NCBI GenBank assembly: GCA_010015655.1
Contig: ML976822.1
Coordinates: forward strand, 21,103-42,909
Source: Bimuria novae-zelandiae CBS 107.79
Taxonomy: Eukaryota; Ascomycota; Dothideomycetes; Pleosporales; Didymosphaeriaceae
Direction of reading: 5' to 3'
DNA: 21,807 nucleotides
In this document: positions 8,800 through 17,577 of the stretch, piece by piece
Layout of the letters: each line of letters opens with the position of its first letter
Position numbering within the stretch: position 1 is the stretch's first letter
Notes under the pieces: generated by a model
The model's database searches: none
What the model saw: the letters and a program-made list of their open reading frames with translations, nothing else
What the model was told of the DNA's origin: nothing
Made by a program: the position numbers and the translations under genes

Positions 8800-10740
8800 C
8801 TTTAAGCTAAGGCGCTTCTAGCTGCGTAGTAGTTATAGCATAAATAGAAGATCTACCTTCATGCACAATCGTCTCGTCTCTAACAAATTACCTAACTCTA
8901 AGAAGGTCCTCTTATAATTAGTAGCGGCGGTAAAGATACTAAGGATATTAAGAGTAAAACGCGATAAGATAGGATACTTATTAGCCTTACTTATTTAATA
9001 AAGTAGCAGGTTACGCGCAAATAAGGAGTCCTTTAGTATAAGTAGTTTAATTATTTACTGCTTAAACTTATTACGGCGGAGGACTAGGCGGGCGTCGTCA
9101 CCTTATAGGGTGGCTTTTATAAAGTCTAACTAGCTACTAGATAGCCTAGTACGTGCCTTCTTTAGTAGAGGCTCTAGCGTACTAATAGGAGATACAGTAT
9201 CTTTAAACTTTAACTATAAGCGTTAAAAGCCGACGTGGCAATTATCTAGCTAGCCTTTATAGGTGTGACACCCCTTATAGAGATCCTCGTCGTAATTAAG
9301 TAGTACAGCCTATATCTTATCTATAAGGCCTTTTGTGTGTGGGTGGAGATAGCAAGCCGCGTAATATGCTAGGGCGTCCTTTAGCTTACGCAGGTACTTA
9401 AGGATCTTCGTGTAAGCTATATTATAGGTGGCTTTTATGTGGTCCTCTAGGGCATTAACGTCGTTAAAGTTAATATTATTATATTAAAAGAGCATCTTGT
9501 TAAGGGTAGTAGTAAGCTATAAGAGTGTAGGGAGGACCTCCTATATTGCACCTAACGTGCTAGCCACGCCCCTACCCTCTATATAAATAGTGGCTTCTTT
9601 AAATAGTTATAGGATCCTTTAGTACTCTATAATTATTGCCTAGTCCTTAGTAGTAAGGCCATCTTCTTTAATAAACTATGTCAGATTTGATAGTGTTCTG
9701 TCACTTTGAGATAATGCAATGATGAGAATTGATGGTTGTGATGATTTATTAATGATGTTCGTGTTCTGTCTGTGTCTGGAATGCAGATGTGTGCGAGGCT
9801 CCAAATAAGTGCCGCTGCAGCGCTAGCCCTATTTAGAATAGTATAAAAGAGAGAGTGCTCCAGCCTCATATCCACAACAGATAGAGGCCATATAATTAGA
9901 CAAACTAACGTTACTTAATATTAGGCATATTATTGCGTTATTAGGTGCTATAGCAATAATACTTAATAAGCTTATAATTAATATAATTATTAAGGGGTAC
10001 GCGGAGCTTAAGCGCGCGCGTAAAATAGTTATAATAAAAATTCTATCTTATCTTTACTAGCTTAATAATCTCTAACGTCTTTAGCTTATTATTACTACCT
10101 AATTAGGCGTTGTAGGTTACCTAATACTGTTTAAGAAGCTGGCGAGCTTAAGGGGTGTAAATAGAGGTAATAACGTTAATAAGTACGCCTAATAGGCTAG
10201 CCTGCCGCTACTCCTTAAAAAACGCTATCTTATTATTAAGATACTTGTTTACGTTATTAAAGGCGTCGCGATCTTTGCTAAAAATAATTTATTAGGCTAC
10301 GAGGTTAATTATATAGTAGGTATAACATAGACGCCGATAGTAGGCGTTAAAATTATATTTAATAGCTAGGGCGTTAATCGTAGCGTCGTTATTAGTAGTA
10401 TTATTAAGGATAAAGTAACCTAAGCTACGGGCGGATATTTTAAAGCTTTTAAGCGTAGCGTTAATAATGGCGGTAATATTAGCGCCTATATATTAGCCTA
10501 TTAACGATGGCAGGCCTAATACGTAATCGCGAGGGTTACTATTACTATTAAGATAGTAGACGTAGATACCTGTTAGCGCCTGTTTACCACCTGTTAACGT
10601 CTAATTATTAAAGGAGATATGGATGGCCGATCGCGCGTCTTATAGATGATTAATAATAGCGGGTATATAAGACTCGTACTCCGCAATTATATAGGCTTAC
10701 AAGGTGTTATAAGATCTCCACATCTCCACCTTAGCTAACA
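8800..10740 (-). pseudogene. hAT transposase relic
   Basis: Minus-strand translation gives broken but clear hAT blocks. Around 10620-10300 it reads SAIHISFNN, then LTGIYVYYLNS, then GYFILNNTTNNDATINAL and YNFNAYYRRL: the RNase-H-like catalytic core, with the second-Asp strand changed from the usual FVLDNAxNND by RIP-type Asp-to-Asn changes. Around 9000-8800 it reads KANKYPILSRFTLNILSI, followed by an RTFLELGNLLETRR-like stretch: the C-terminal dimerisation domain (usual form W...YPxLSxxAxDILSIPAxSxxxERxFS). Stops are TAA/TAG throughout, and the solo LTR at 9679-9902 further interrupts it. The product is dead. Where the N-terminal part lies between 10740 and 11640 could not be resolved by eye. 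The family call is strong and the exact limits approximate. Confidence 0.83.
9679..9902 (-). mobile_element. Solo LTR nested in the hAT element (224 bp, TSD AACTA)
   Basis: The unit begins TGTCAGATTTG and ends AATTAGACA, with 4-bp inverted tips (TGTC/GACA), and is flanked by the direct repeat AACTA (9674-9678 and 9903-9907). Its base composition is balanced and it lacks the TA-rich erosion of the surrounding hAT sequence. On the minus strand a CTCTCTCTTTTATAC stretch gives a TATA-like core, followed by A/C-rich sequence ending ATCAAATCTGACA, which suggests that orientation. It is unrelated by eye to the 5181/17396 LTR family. A 64-codon frame within it is not a gene. Confidence 0.8.
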
Positions 10741-11755
10741 GATTGGCCTATCGTAACATGTGGCGAAAAGCTACGCCCTTAATCACCAAAAGCGCCTAGT
10801 TATCTATTACTACCTAATTAAGCACTAATTATAAGAAACTCGTGCATAAGAAGCTTAACGCGATAAGGTTAATAACGCCTTAAAATACTATAAGGCCTTT
10901 ATAGTAGATATAGGCGAGTAGGAATAACTAAAAGGATAACGTTGTTATTATCGTACGAGAGGTAGACTTTTAGCCACCCTTATTAACGTGGTGCCTAGCT
11001 TTACGCTTTGCGAGATAGCGCGTAATTAACGTTATTAATTAATTAGCTTAGTAAAACCTATCTAGTTACTTATAGAGGTAGCAATAATAGCAGAGCCAAT
11101 ATAGGCGGTGTTGTTTATAGTACTAAAGGCGATACCTATATTACCAAACCTAGCTCTTTTAACTGCGCTTTAGGGCGAAAGATAGCTTATAATAACCTAG
11201 CAAGCGTTGCTAATTAATGCTATTATAATTATTGTCGTTATCTTTAATATTACTATTAGTAGCTAATTGCGCGTCGCCTACAGAGCTCTTATTAGCGTCT
11301 AGCTCTAACGGCGTGTTAGTAGCCATATTAGTGCCGCTATTTTTAGGGAGGGTTTGTAACGCCTCGCTTTTAAGCCGCTAGCTAAAAACTTAAGAGAGGT
11401 TGCGGTTTATGCCCTCTAAGCGATTAGGCGACGCTATATTAATAGAGAAGGGCGTTAGTAAAGGGTAGGAGGTAGGTTAAGGTAGTAGAGATATTAGACT
11501 ATTGGCGCTATACCATATTAGGCAGCGCTAGGCTCTAACACTAGTAAGTCTAATATGCTTTAAGTTAAGATTTACTCGCGCAGGATCCCCCCAACGCCTA
11601 TAACTTATAGTCATCCTTATATTACGGCCTATTAAGTCTGCTAATTAAGTTAATTAAACAGGCATAATTTGCTTAATTAACTTAATAACTTTTGCCTCCC
11701 TAATTAACTTGATTAACTTGCTATAATTAAGTTAATTAAGTTAAGTTATTAAGTC
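9903..11755. other. TA-rich interior and right part of the hAT element
   Basis: Apart from the transposase blocks described for the minus strand, this stretch holds only heavily eroded TA-rich sequence. From about 11640 it contains TTAATTAACTTAAT-type subterminal motifs. No intact frame of useful length exists. Confidence 0.6.
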
Positions 11756-11777
11756 GACTTGCTTGTTGCCAGCTCTG
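11756..11777 (-). repeat. Right terminal inverted repeat of the hAT element
   Basis: Reverse complement of the left end, reading GACTTGCTTGTTGCCAGCTC followed by TG at 11777. It differs from the left copy by one transition. Confidence 0.88.
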
Positions 11778-11898
11778 ATTTACATACCGTTACAATATAT
11801 TATAAACACAGCAATATAATGCCTGATAAGATGTAATAGCGAAACCTGACTATTTTTGGGCCTTCGTAAGAAGCACGGTCGTGTCTGAGATAGCGGTA

Positions 11899-12688
11899 TA
11901 TCTATTTATAACTATACCGAGGCTTACATCCTCCGTGATACTCTACCGAAATAAGGTACCTAGGCTCTGCAGGAAAACCGGGTCCCGAGTGGTCCCCTTA
12001 CTAGTTGAGAAACCCAACCGCCGTGGCCATGGGTGCAAAACAGGCACCTTAATCCACGTGAGTTACATCCCCACATAAGCGTGCCCAGTAGAAAAGGCAT
12101 AATGCGCAGGAGTGGCGCCGCTGTAGCTATGCTTACTAATAAGCAGGTTTCGAGACATCTTTCTCTCGAAACCAGTCCACATTTGCGACATCGCTAATCC
12201 TCCTACATCAATAGGAGCCGCACAAAAGTTTTTGGGGGCGCCACCGGCTGCCATTTATCCTTTTTATAGCACTCTTTCTCCTTTTTCTGTTCATATCTAT
12301 TTATAACTGTACCGAGGCTTACGTCCTCCGCGGTACTCTACCAAAATAAGGTACCTAGGCTCTCCGGAAAAACCGGGTCCCAAGTGGTCCCCTTACTAGT
12401 TGAGGAACCCAGCCGCCGTGGCCATGGGTGCAAAACAGGCACCTTAATCCACGTGAGTCACATCCCCACGTGAGCGTGCCCAGTAGAAAAGGCATGATGC
12501 GCAGGAGTGGCACCACTGTAGCTATGCTTACTAATAAGTAGGTTTCGAGACATCTTTCTCTTGAAACCAGTCCACGTTTGCGACATCGCTAATCCTCCTA
12601 CATTAATAGGAGCCGCACAAAAGTTTTTGGGGGCGCCACCGGCTGCCATTTATCCTTTTCATAGCACTCTTTCTCCTTTTCCTGTTCA
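11899..12688. repeat. Tandem duplication, two 395-bp units
   Basis: Unit 1 is 11899-12293 and unit 2 is 12294-12688, head to tail and without gaps. Both start TATCTATTTATAACT. I count about two dozen single-base differences; all are transitions except one G/C near 11969, which resembles RIP on a young duplication. Unit 2 carries the last codons of the gene relic at 12598-14298, and unit 1 repeats them without the rest of the gene. Each unit holds a 63-codon minus-strand frame (12063-12254 and 12458-12649) that differs only by transitions; these are by-products in another frame of the duplicated 3' end. Confidence 0.92.
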
Positions 12689-14298
12689 TATCTGTCAATA
12701 GCAGCTAATGTTTCTGCTGCTGGCCAAGTAGACAATGGGACTCCCTCGATCATGCATTGAACGAAAGGATCTGCCAACCGACTGGCTTAGACGCCTTCGG
12801 GGTATACGTTCAGTATATAGGTTAATAGAGCCATTATCATCCTGTTACTGAACTTTGCGCTGTTCCTAAAGGTGTCAACAGATAATGTACACAAAGTGTG
12901 GACTTAGATCTTACATGTGGGTTTCGAGGCTTCTACTGCAAGTTACTATAATCCCAATTCCGAGATAAGTGGCTAGGATCATCCATCGTTTACCCTGCCT
13001 CTTATGATCCTTTAAGCTCCGTCGCCGCTGCGCCTTCACTCGTGGACTAGCTTGTTTGCCGTAACGTCTATACATGCCTTCTAGGACTATATCTACAACG
13101 ACGCTAGATATCCTCTTACCTTAGGAAAGTAGGTTCGGGAGATTTGGATCCTCCTGTAGATCAATGCGTTTTTGCTCTAGATAATGGTAAAGAAGAATCC
13201 TCGCCGCTCGGAGCCTAAATAGATCCACAGCACAGTCATGCTTAATAGTCTCAGCACAACAAAGGCTCCTAAGCACATTCTCCACTACCAAGCTGCCAGT
13301 AGTTAGATTGCTTAGGGGAACACAATCCCAGAGGCCGTCCTGTCCCCAACTATGGCGAAAAGACTCTATAAAGTGTACTGCATCTACTCGAAGAAAAGAG
13401 TCACCAAGCGTAATAATCTCCGGTATATTGTTAACCCCATGCGGAGAAGTGCCTCCGTACAGAGAATCTAGTCGCTTCACATCGCGAAGATAACGAGTGG
13501 GTGGGGGCGACGATGCTGACCATGCATACATACTATCGAGTACTGGGCTCAGGCTCCAGTTCGAGGAAGCCTGGGACGGTGACGCGGAAGAGAATTTGGT
13601 GTGAGCCTCCGCTTGAGAGGACCCGGGTAGAGGAGTCTCCGCCACATCATTCATAATCGTGTTTGTTGACTCGTTTGAGTCGGCAGCTATAGCCAGTGTG
13701 TTGCTCGCATTTTCAGACGTTGGACTATCGGGGGTAGAGCCGCTTGCCGTCGGCACCATGGTCGTATCTTCACGGTCTGGCATCCCCGTGTCAACCCTTG
13801 CAGCCTGCTCATGGGAAGCTGGTTGATCTCCTAGTGTAGCATACATGGCAAATAGGTCACGGCTATCCGATGTTTCCGGTGAGGGTTGAGCTGCGGGGTA
13901 TAACTGCCAGCCGCCTAGAGTAGGCGGAGCGGCGGGCGACTGGGCGTCCACAGCGGTGTGTGAGCGAGATGGGGATTCGTACGGAGTAGCGGGAAGCGTC
14001 TCACGAGCAGGCACAGTAGATGTACCGCGGTGGAGGTCCACCCTATGTGGCAGAAGCTTTGACCGGACGTAGTCTAGGTCCTCAGCTTCCGCAACCGCAA
14101 GCAGAGACAGGAAATCCCGGACTGAAGAAATAAACTACTAAGTTAGCTAAATCACTAGCAAGATACCAGTAATACCTTCTCCTCTCTCATGCGAGCACGC
14201 GCGTGGCTTAGGACCGGCTCGTTGGTATTAGAATCCTGCTCGGTGTGAGTACTACTCGCGTTGAAGTGAGCCTTACCTACTAGAACGACGGAGCGCAT
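12598..14298 (-). pseudogene. Relic of an unrecognised multi-exon gene
   Basis: The open part 13121-14041 (306 codons) is only the middle of a longer gene. Its frame is open upstream to a splice acceptor (TTTCTTCAG, about 14122). Downstream of the TAA at 13121-13123 the same frame continues: RISSVVVDIVLEGM, a basic stretch KAQRRRSLKDHKRQGKRW, then the hydrophobic MILATYLGIGIIV. A 49-nt intron at 12866-12914 (donor GTAAGATC, branch-like CTGTTGAC, acceptor TTTAG) splices in frame to MALLTYILNVYPEGV, a TAA at 12787-12789, then FVQCMIEGVPLSTWPAAETL and a charged tail ending at TAG 12598-12600. Both internal stops fit CAA-to-TAA. A first exon at 14176-14298 (ATG, 41 codons) is possible, but joining it at the best acceptor gives the wrong phase. 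The N-terminal half is Ser/Thr/Pro/Ala-rich and looks disordered. The family is unknown. The in-frame intron shows it was a real gene. The 3' end sits in a tandem duplication. Confidence 0.65.
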
Positions 14299-15044
14299 GA
14301 TGTTGGAGAAGAGGGGAATAAGGGAGACGTGGGTGAGGACCAGGTGGCGCTGTTAAAAGTGACAGTCCCAAAGCCGCGCAGCCTATTTGTACTGGACTTC
14401 TATTTTCGGCCTACTGTTACCGTAATAAGCCGCCTGGCGTGATGGGTCTCCTTGAACACCAAAACTATCACGAAACATAAGGCTATCAAGCCACGTACAA
14501 TAGCTATTAACGTGACAATTTTTGGTTTTGAGCTCTATAGGCCTCAATTGATATATAAAGCTATCTATATTTTGCTGGGAACTTCATCGCTCGCCCATGT
14601 CGCGATTGAAATGGTGGTGGGCCTGCTGCAGCACCTAAGGCATCACCATCACCCTGCGCCTGCGCAGCAACTCTCGTTTTAAAGCTGCTTTAACAGAAGC
14701 CTTAAGGCTCGACCTATTACCCTTTTAAGCTATTTTTCGAGCTTGTTAGAGTCGTTTTTGAGCTCGACAAGCAGCTGCTCGAAGTTCCTATAGTTTTCTT
14801 AGGGACACTGGTATCTTTTGCCACACAAAGGGCGGGGAGATTAAGCGCCTTTCTGAGTGGCCGTGCGCTCAGAATAACCGATGTGCAGGAACTGGAAACA
14901 GTAAGGGTACCATAACGTCACCATTATTACCTAACAAGCGGCTATTCTTTGCAGGTGGCCCAAAGTTCGTGGAGGGGCGCCAAATCGGGATCCGGGGCCT
15001 CAAATCGGGACCTTAAAAACGGGGTTTCCGTAAAGGGGGTTTAA
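14299..15044. other. Gene-less stretch
   Basis: I see no supportable gene. A forward 76-codon frame at 14452-14682 has no recognisable content. Near 14975-15015 two short direct copies of CAAATCGGGA(T/C)C occur. Confidence 0.4.
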
Positions 15045-15340
15045 ACTACACACACACAATTTATTAACGCCCGGCGGCTGAGCCGAAAGGGCTACTAGCG
15101 CTTATCTAATAATACATTTCTTATAGAATGTCTTGACCTCATTCAGCCCCTACGTCTGCTTTAGTTTGCTTCCTCCGGTAAGTTGCCGCTTTTAACCAAG
15201 CCCGTGCTGTCTCTCTTGATAGTTTGTTCACTTTCGTTTACCATTTCTCTTTGTTTAAACTACAGTAGTAACTTCAAGTATCAGCCAGTGTTAGTAGCCC
15301 TTTTGGCTCGGCCGCCGGGCGTAAATAAATTGTGTGTAGT
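15045..15340. repeat. MITE-like unit with long inverted ends (about 50 bp)
   Basis: Left arm 15045-15097 (ACTACACACACACAATTT..., passing through CGCCCGGCGGC and ending GGGCTACTA) pairs with right arm 15292-15340. They differ by three single-base changes and a 4-bp CA-repeat indel. The central 190 bp has no convincing gene. The layout fits a non-autonomous DNA transposon. A TAA flanks each side at slightly different offsets (15042-15044, 15340-15342), so a 3-bp target duplication is possible but not certain. Confidence 0.7.
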
Positions 15341-15395
15341 AACTTCAATCATAACCGAGACAATTTCTAGAGATCATTGTAGCAGACCTTCCCAT

Positions 15396-15503
15396 GTACA
15401 GTGGTGGCCGGTATCGATTAATTGATTAATTTATTACGCCCGGCTCACTCGCCTAAAGGGCGTAATAAATCAATCAATTAATCGATACTGGTCACCACTG
15501 TAC
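15396..15503. repeat. Near-perfect palindrome, 46-bp stem and 16-nt loop
   Basis: 15396-15441 pairs with 15458-15503 with only three mismatches, all of transition type. The arms read GTACAGTGGTGG... and end in TTTATTACGCCC, and the loop is GGCTCACTCGCCTAAA. The inner core TTTATTACGCCCGGC is shared with the arms of the neighbouring unit at 15045-15340, so both probably derive from one family of snap-back elements. Confidence 0.85.
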
Positions 15504-15783
15504 TGTACGAAGGATAATTCGATACAGGAGGACCCCTTACAAGGCTAGTCCTGATTTGATAAGTGAACTGGTAGAGAATAAGCGAAGTGCAAGATCCGGA
15601 AACCGATAACGGTTAGCACTGCAGTGTTGATAGTAATAGCGATAATTAAGAAGTACAGTATGAGTTGGTGTTGCCAAGAAAAAGTGCGCCGCTCGCCCGG
15701 GTGCGCCGCTCGCATGTGGAATATGTTATGTCAATAAAAATTTGTTAAAAAAAATTAATTAATAAAATTCTATTCATGAAAAC

Positions 15784-15895
15784 ATATTAACAAAATTATG
15801 TTCATCAAAATATGTTAACGCAAATATATTAACAGAACTATGTTAATAAAAATATGTTAATAAAAACACATTGGTAAAAACGTATTGATAAACGT
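15784..15895. repeat. 14-bp A/T-rich minisatellite, eight contiguous units
   Basis: Successive 14-mers starting at 15784, 15798, 15812, 15826, 15840, 15854, 15868 and 15882 follow a pattern close to ATGTTAATAAAAAT. Less regular related copies extend left to about 15720 and right to about 15910. It is a variable-number tandem repeat and not coding. Confidence 0.85.
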
Positions 15896-16113
15896 ACAGT
15901 TTAACAGAAATACATAGAAATAGAATACAGTAGAGTGGGTCTTCGCAAAGGATCGCTACTGCGCTTGCGACAAACGCGGCGGTATTTACGGCGGAGCAGC
16001 CATTGTGTATAGAAAAATGTAATAGTTGAATTACTACCTATAAATAAAATGTTCCATTGCTAAACATAAAGAATCGCTAGATTTCCTTAGGATCGCTAGA
16101 GATTTCCTCTAAT

Positions 16114-16940
16114 ATGCATTCCGGTAAGCGACATACCGTGTTCCCTGGGACTATACCCCCAGATGCCCACATGCACTATCCGACAATGGTGCCTCTATTA
16201 GGCCAGCCTTGGGGCGCATACAAACAGGCATGGAAAATTGGGGTAGAAAAGAAAGTCACGGTTGTATACAATGAAGACAGACCCGAAACACTGTTTACCG
16301 TGAAGACATTAGACGCAGGTTCCGAGCAGCATCGAATCTTCGCAGCCTGCCAAGGGCAGCTTAAACATCACAACTTGGCGCTTATACACGAGATATTCGC
16401 GTCCGAATCGAGTTTCTTCCTAATCTCCCCATTCTACAGCATTACGCTGGAATCGATTAATGCTTGCCCCCGCTTCCCAACCGATACCCAACTCGCCGTA
16501 ATCGCTCGTGAGGTACGTTCAGGCAGTATACGTCCTCCACATAACCATAACAAAGGCAGGTATTAAGAGGAATAAGCTTTCTTGAATCTCACGGCTGGAT
16601 TCACACCAACATCCGCTGCTCGAATATACTCTTGTCAGCTCGTGGTGACGTCGTACTATGTAAGTCCCTACAATTGTCAAACTATGCGTCGCTAATAATA
16701 TAAGCTAATATTAAAGACTGCTATTAAAGACCCGCAAGCGGCTTTATGCCTCACTAGCAATCTCTTAGACGCGTACTTGCCGCAACTATGGACAAGGGTT
16801 TAGAGCTAAGAAAACCCTTTAGTATCTAAAACCCAAACCGCTAGTCAGACACGGCGATTGAGTTTGTAGGGAGGTCCGAGACTTCTTTAATAACAGAACT
16901 GAATCAGGTATTTAAAATGCTTTCTATTGTAAGAAACTAA
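16114..16940 (+). pseudogene. Pseudokinase gene relic (protein-kinase fold, HTN in place of HRD)
   Basis: Exon 1 (16114-16512) starts at ATG and gives 133 residues of a kinase N-lobe: VTVVYNEDRPETLFTVKTL with the beta-3 lysine at K64, then IFAACQGQLKHHNLALIHEIF and FFLISPFYSITLESI. A 47-nt intron (16513-16559, GTACGT...CATAAC...GCAG) joins exon 2 (16560-16659): FLESHGWIHTNIRCSNILLS. This is the catalytic-loop position, but HRDxKxxN has become HTNIRCSN, so the catalytic Asp is missing (N150). A second intron (16660-16704, GTAAGT donor) leads to a C-lobe with stops at 16725, 16755, 16827 and 16842. Between them RPASGFMPH, RRVLAATMDKGLELRKPFSI and SDTAIEFVGRSETS remain readable. All stops fit CAA, CAG or TGG changed by RIP-type transitions. 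Unspliced, exon 1 runs open to 16566. The ancestor was probably already a pseudokinase; this copy is broken. The close family is not identified. Confidence 0.78.
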
Positions 16941-17237
16941 ATAACTGAATCTGAACTATAGCACTTATTTATTCAAGATTGTAACAGCCGCAGTACTGTT
17001 CTAATACCCTTAATTGAATTTTCGAAGGGCTCCGCATCTTTGTTTTATATGTAGGCAGATTAGTAAAGATGCGTACATAGACTAGTCAATTCTATTAATA
17101 TCCTCTAATGTAATGCGTGTGATAAGCCACACCCAGTGCTACTCTTAATATGCCTAAACACCCCGGGAGCTTTTAAGCCCACCATTCCGCACTTATAAAC
17201 AACCTAAAGATGCCATTCAAACTTCCCTTTCCCTAGG
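16941..17237. other. Gene-less stretch
   Basis: A/T-rich sequence without a usable frame. Parts may continue the retroelement scrap seen just to the right on the minus strand. Confidence 0.35.
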
Positions 17238-17339
17238 GAAGTAAGTCATCGACCCAAACTAAAGTGCCCTTTCTTAGGTCAGAGAATGAGCCTAAGATAA
17301 TATTTGGGAACACCGCGCTAGCTGCTTGTGAGATTCTAA
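17238..17339 (-). pseudogene. Probable reverse-transcriptase fragment (WVDD box)
   Basis: Minus-strand codons read RISQAASAVFPNIILGSF, then SDLRKGTLVWVDDLL, then a TAG. The spacing of a QAA...F block, a short loop and an LVWVDDLL strand resembles the palm of LTR-retrotransposon reverse transcriptases, where (Y/F/W)xDD holds two catalytic Asp residues (here the codons at 17245-17256). The piece is only about 34 codons long, and the sequence further downstream loses similarity. It lies inside the orientation of the solo LTR at 17396-17572, but that LTR has its own target duplication, so the two need not belong together. A chance match is possible. Confidence 0.45.
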
Positions 17340-17395
17340 TCTAACGATAAAAACTCTTCATGACAAATTCTGGACAGCCAGGCAATGGGGTAACG

Positions 17396-17572
17396 TGTAA
17401 GCAGGCAATGAGGACAACAAGCTGTATTGCTATCTGCAGAAAAGAGTGTGTGGAGTGAGGAGTCTATTGAGGAAGAAAGAGCGGGTGAGAGCTTTATCTT
17501 GAAGTCGGTGGTCTGTGCACGTAGATGGAATCTTCTACACACACCACCTCTGACATAAGTCACGTGGCTACA
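17396..17572 (-). mobile_element. Solo LTR, copy 2 (177 bp, TSD TAACG)
   Basis: Homologous along its full length to 5181-5352, starting TGT and ending GTGGCTACA. It is flanked by the direct repeat TAACG (17391-17395 and 17573-17577). Because this duplication differs from CTTAA around copy 1, the two LTRs are independent insertions and not the two ends of one 12-kb element. Most differences from copy 1 are transitions plus a few small indels. Confidence 0.87.
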
Positions 17573-17577
17573 TAACG

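Larger units (their letters stand above)
8552..11777 (-). mobile_element. RIP-eroded hAT-family DNA transposon
   Basis: The element is bounded by CAGAGCTGGCAACAAG at 8552 and its reverse complement ending at 11777, the CAGRG-type ends usual for hAT elements. Inside both ends lie clustered TTAATTAACTTAATTA-type motifs, as expected for subterminal transposase-binding sites. The interior is extremely rich in TA and full of stops, and on the minus strand it encodes a recognisable hAT transposase relic. The length of about 3.2 kb (about 3.0 kb without the nested LTR at 9679-9902) is normal for an autonomous hAT. The expected 8-bp target duplication is not present: the left flank is GCGGCTGA and the right flank ATTTACAT. 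Confidence 0.85.

Noticed and set aside
12063..12649. Two conserved 63-codon frames as a duplicated small gene
   Set aside because: They are out-of-frame by-products of a duplicated 3' exon; their similarity is explained by the 395-bp tandem duplication.
5181..17572. One large LTR-flanked composite element
   Set aside because: Each LTR has its own 5-bp duplication (CTTAA and TAACG), so they are separate insertions.
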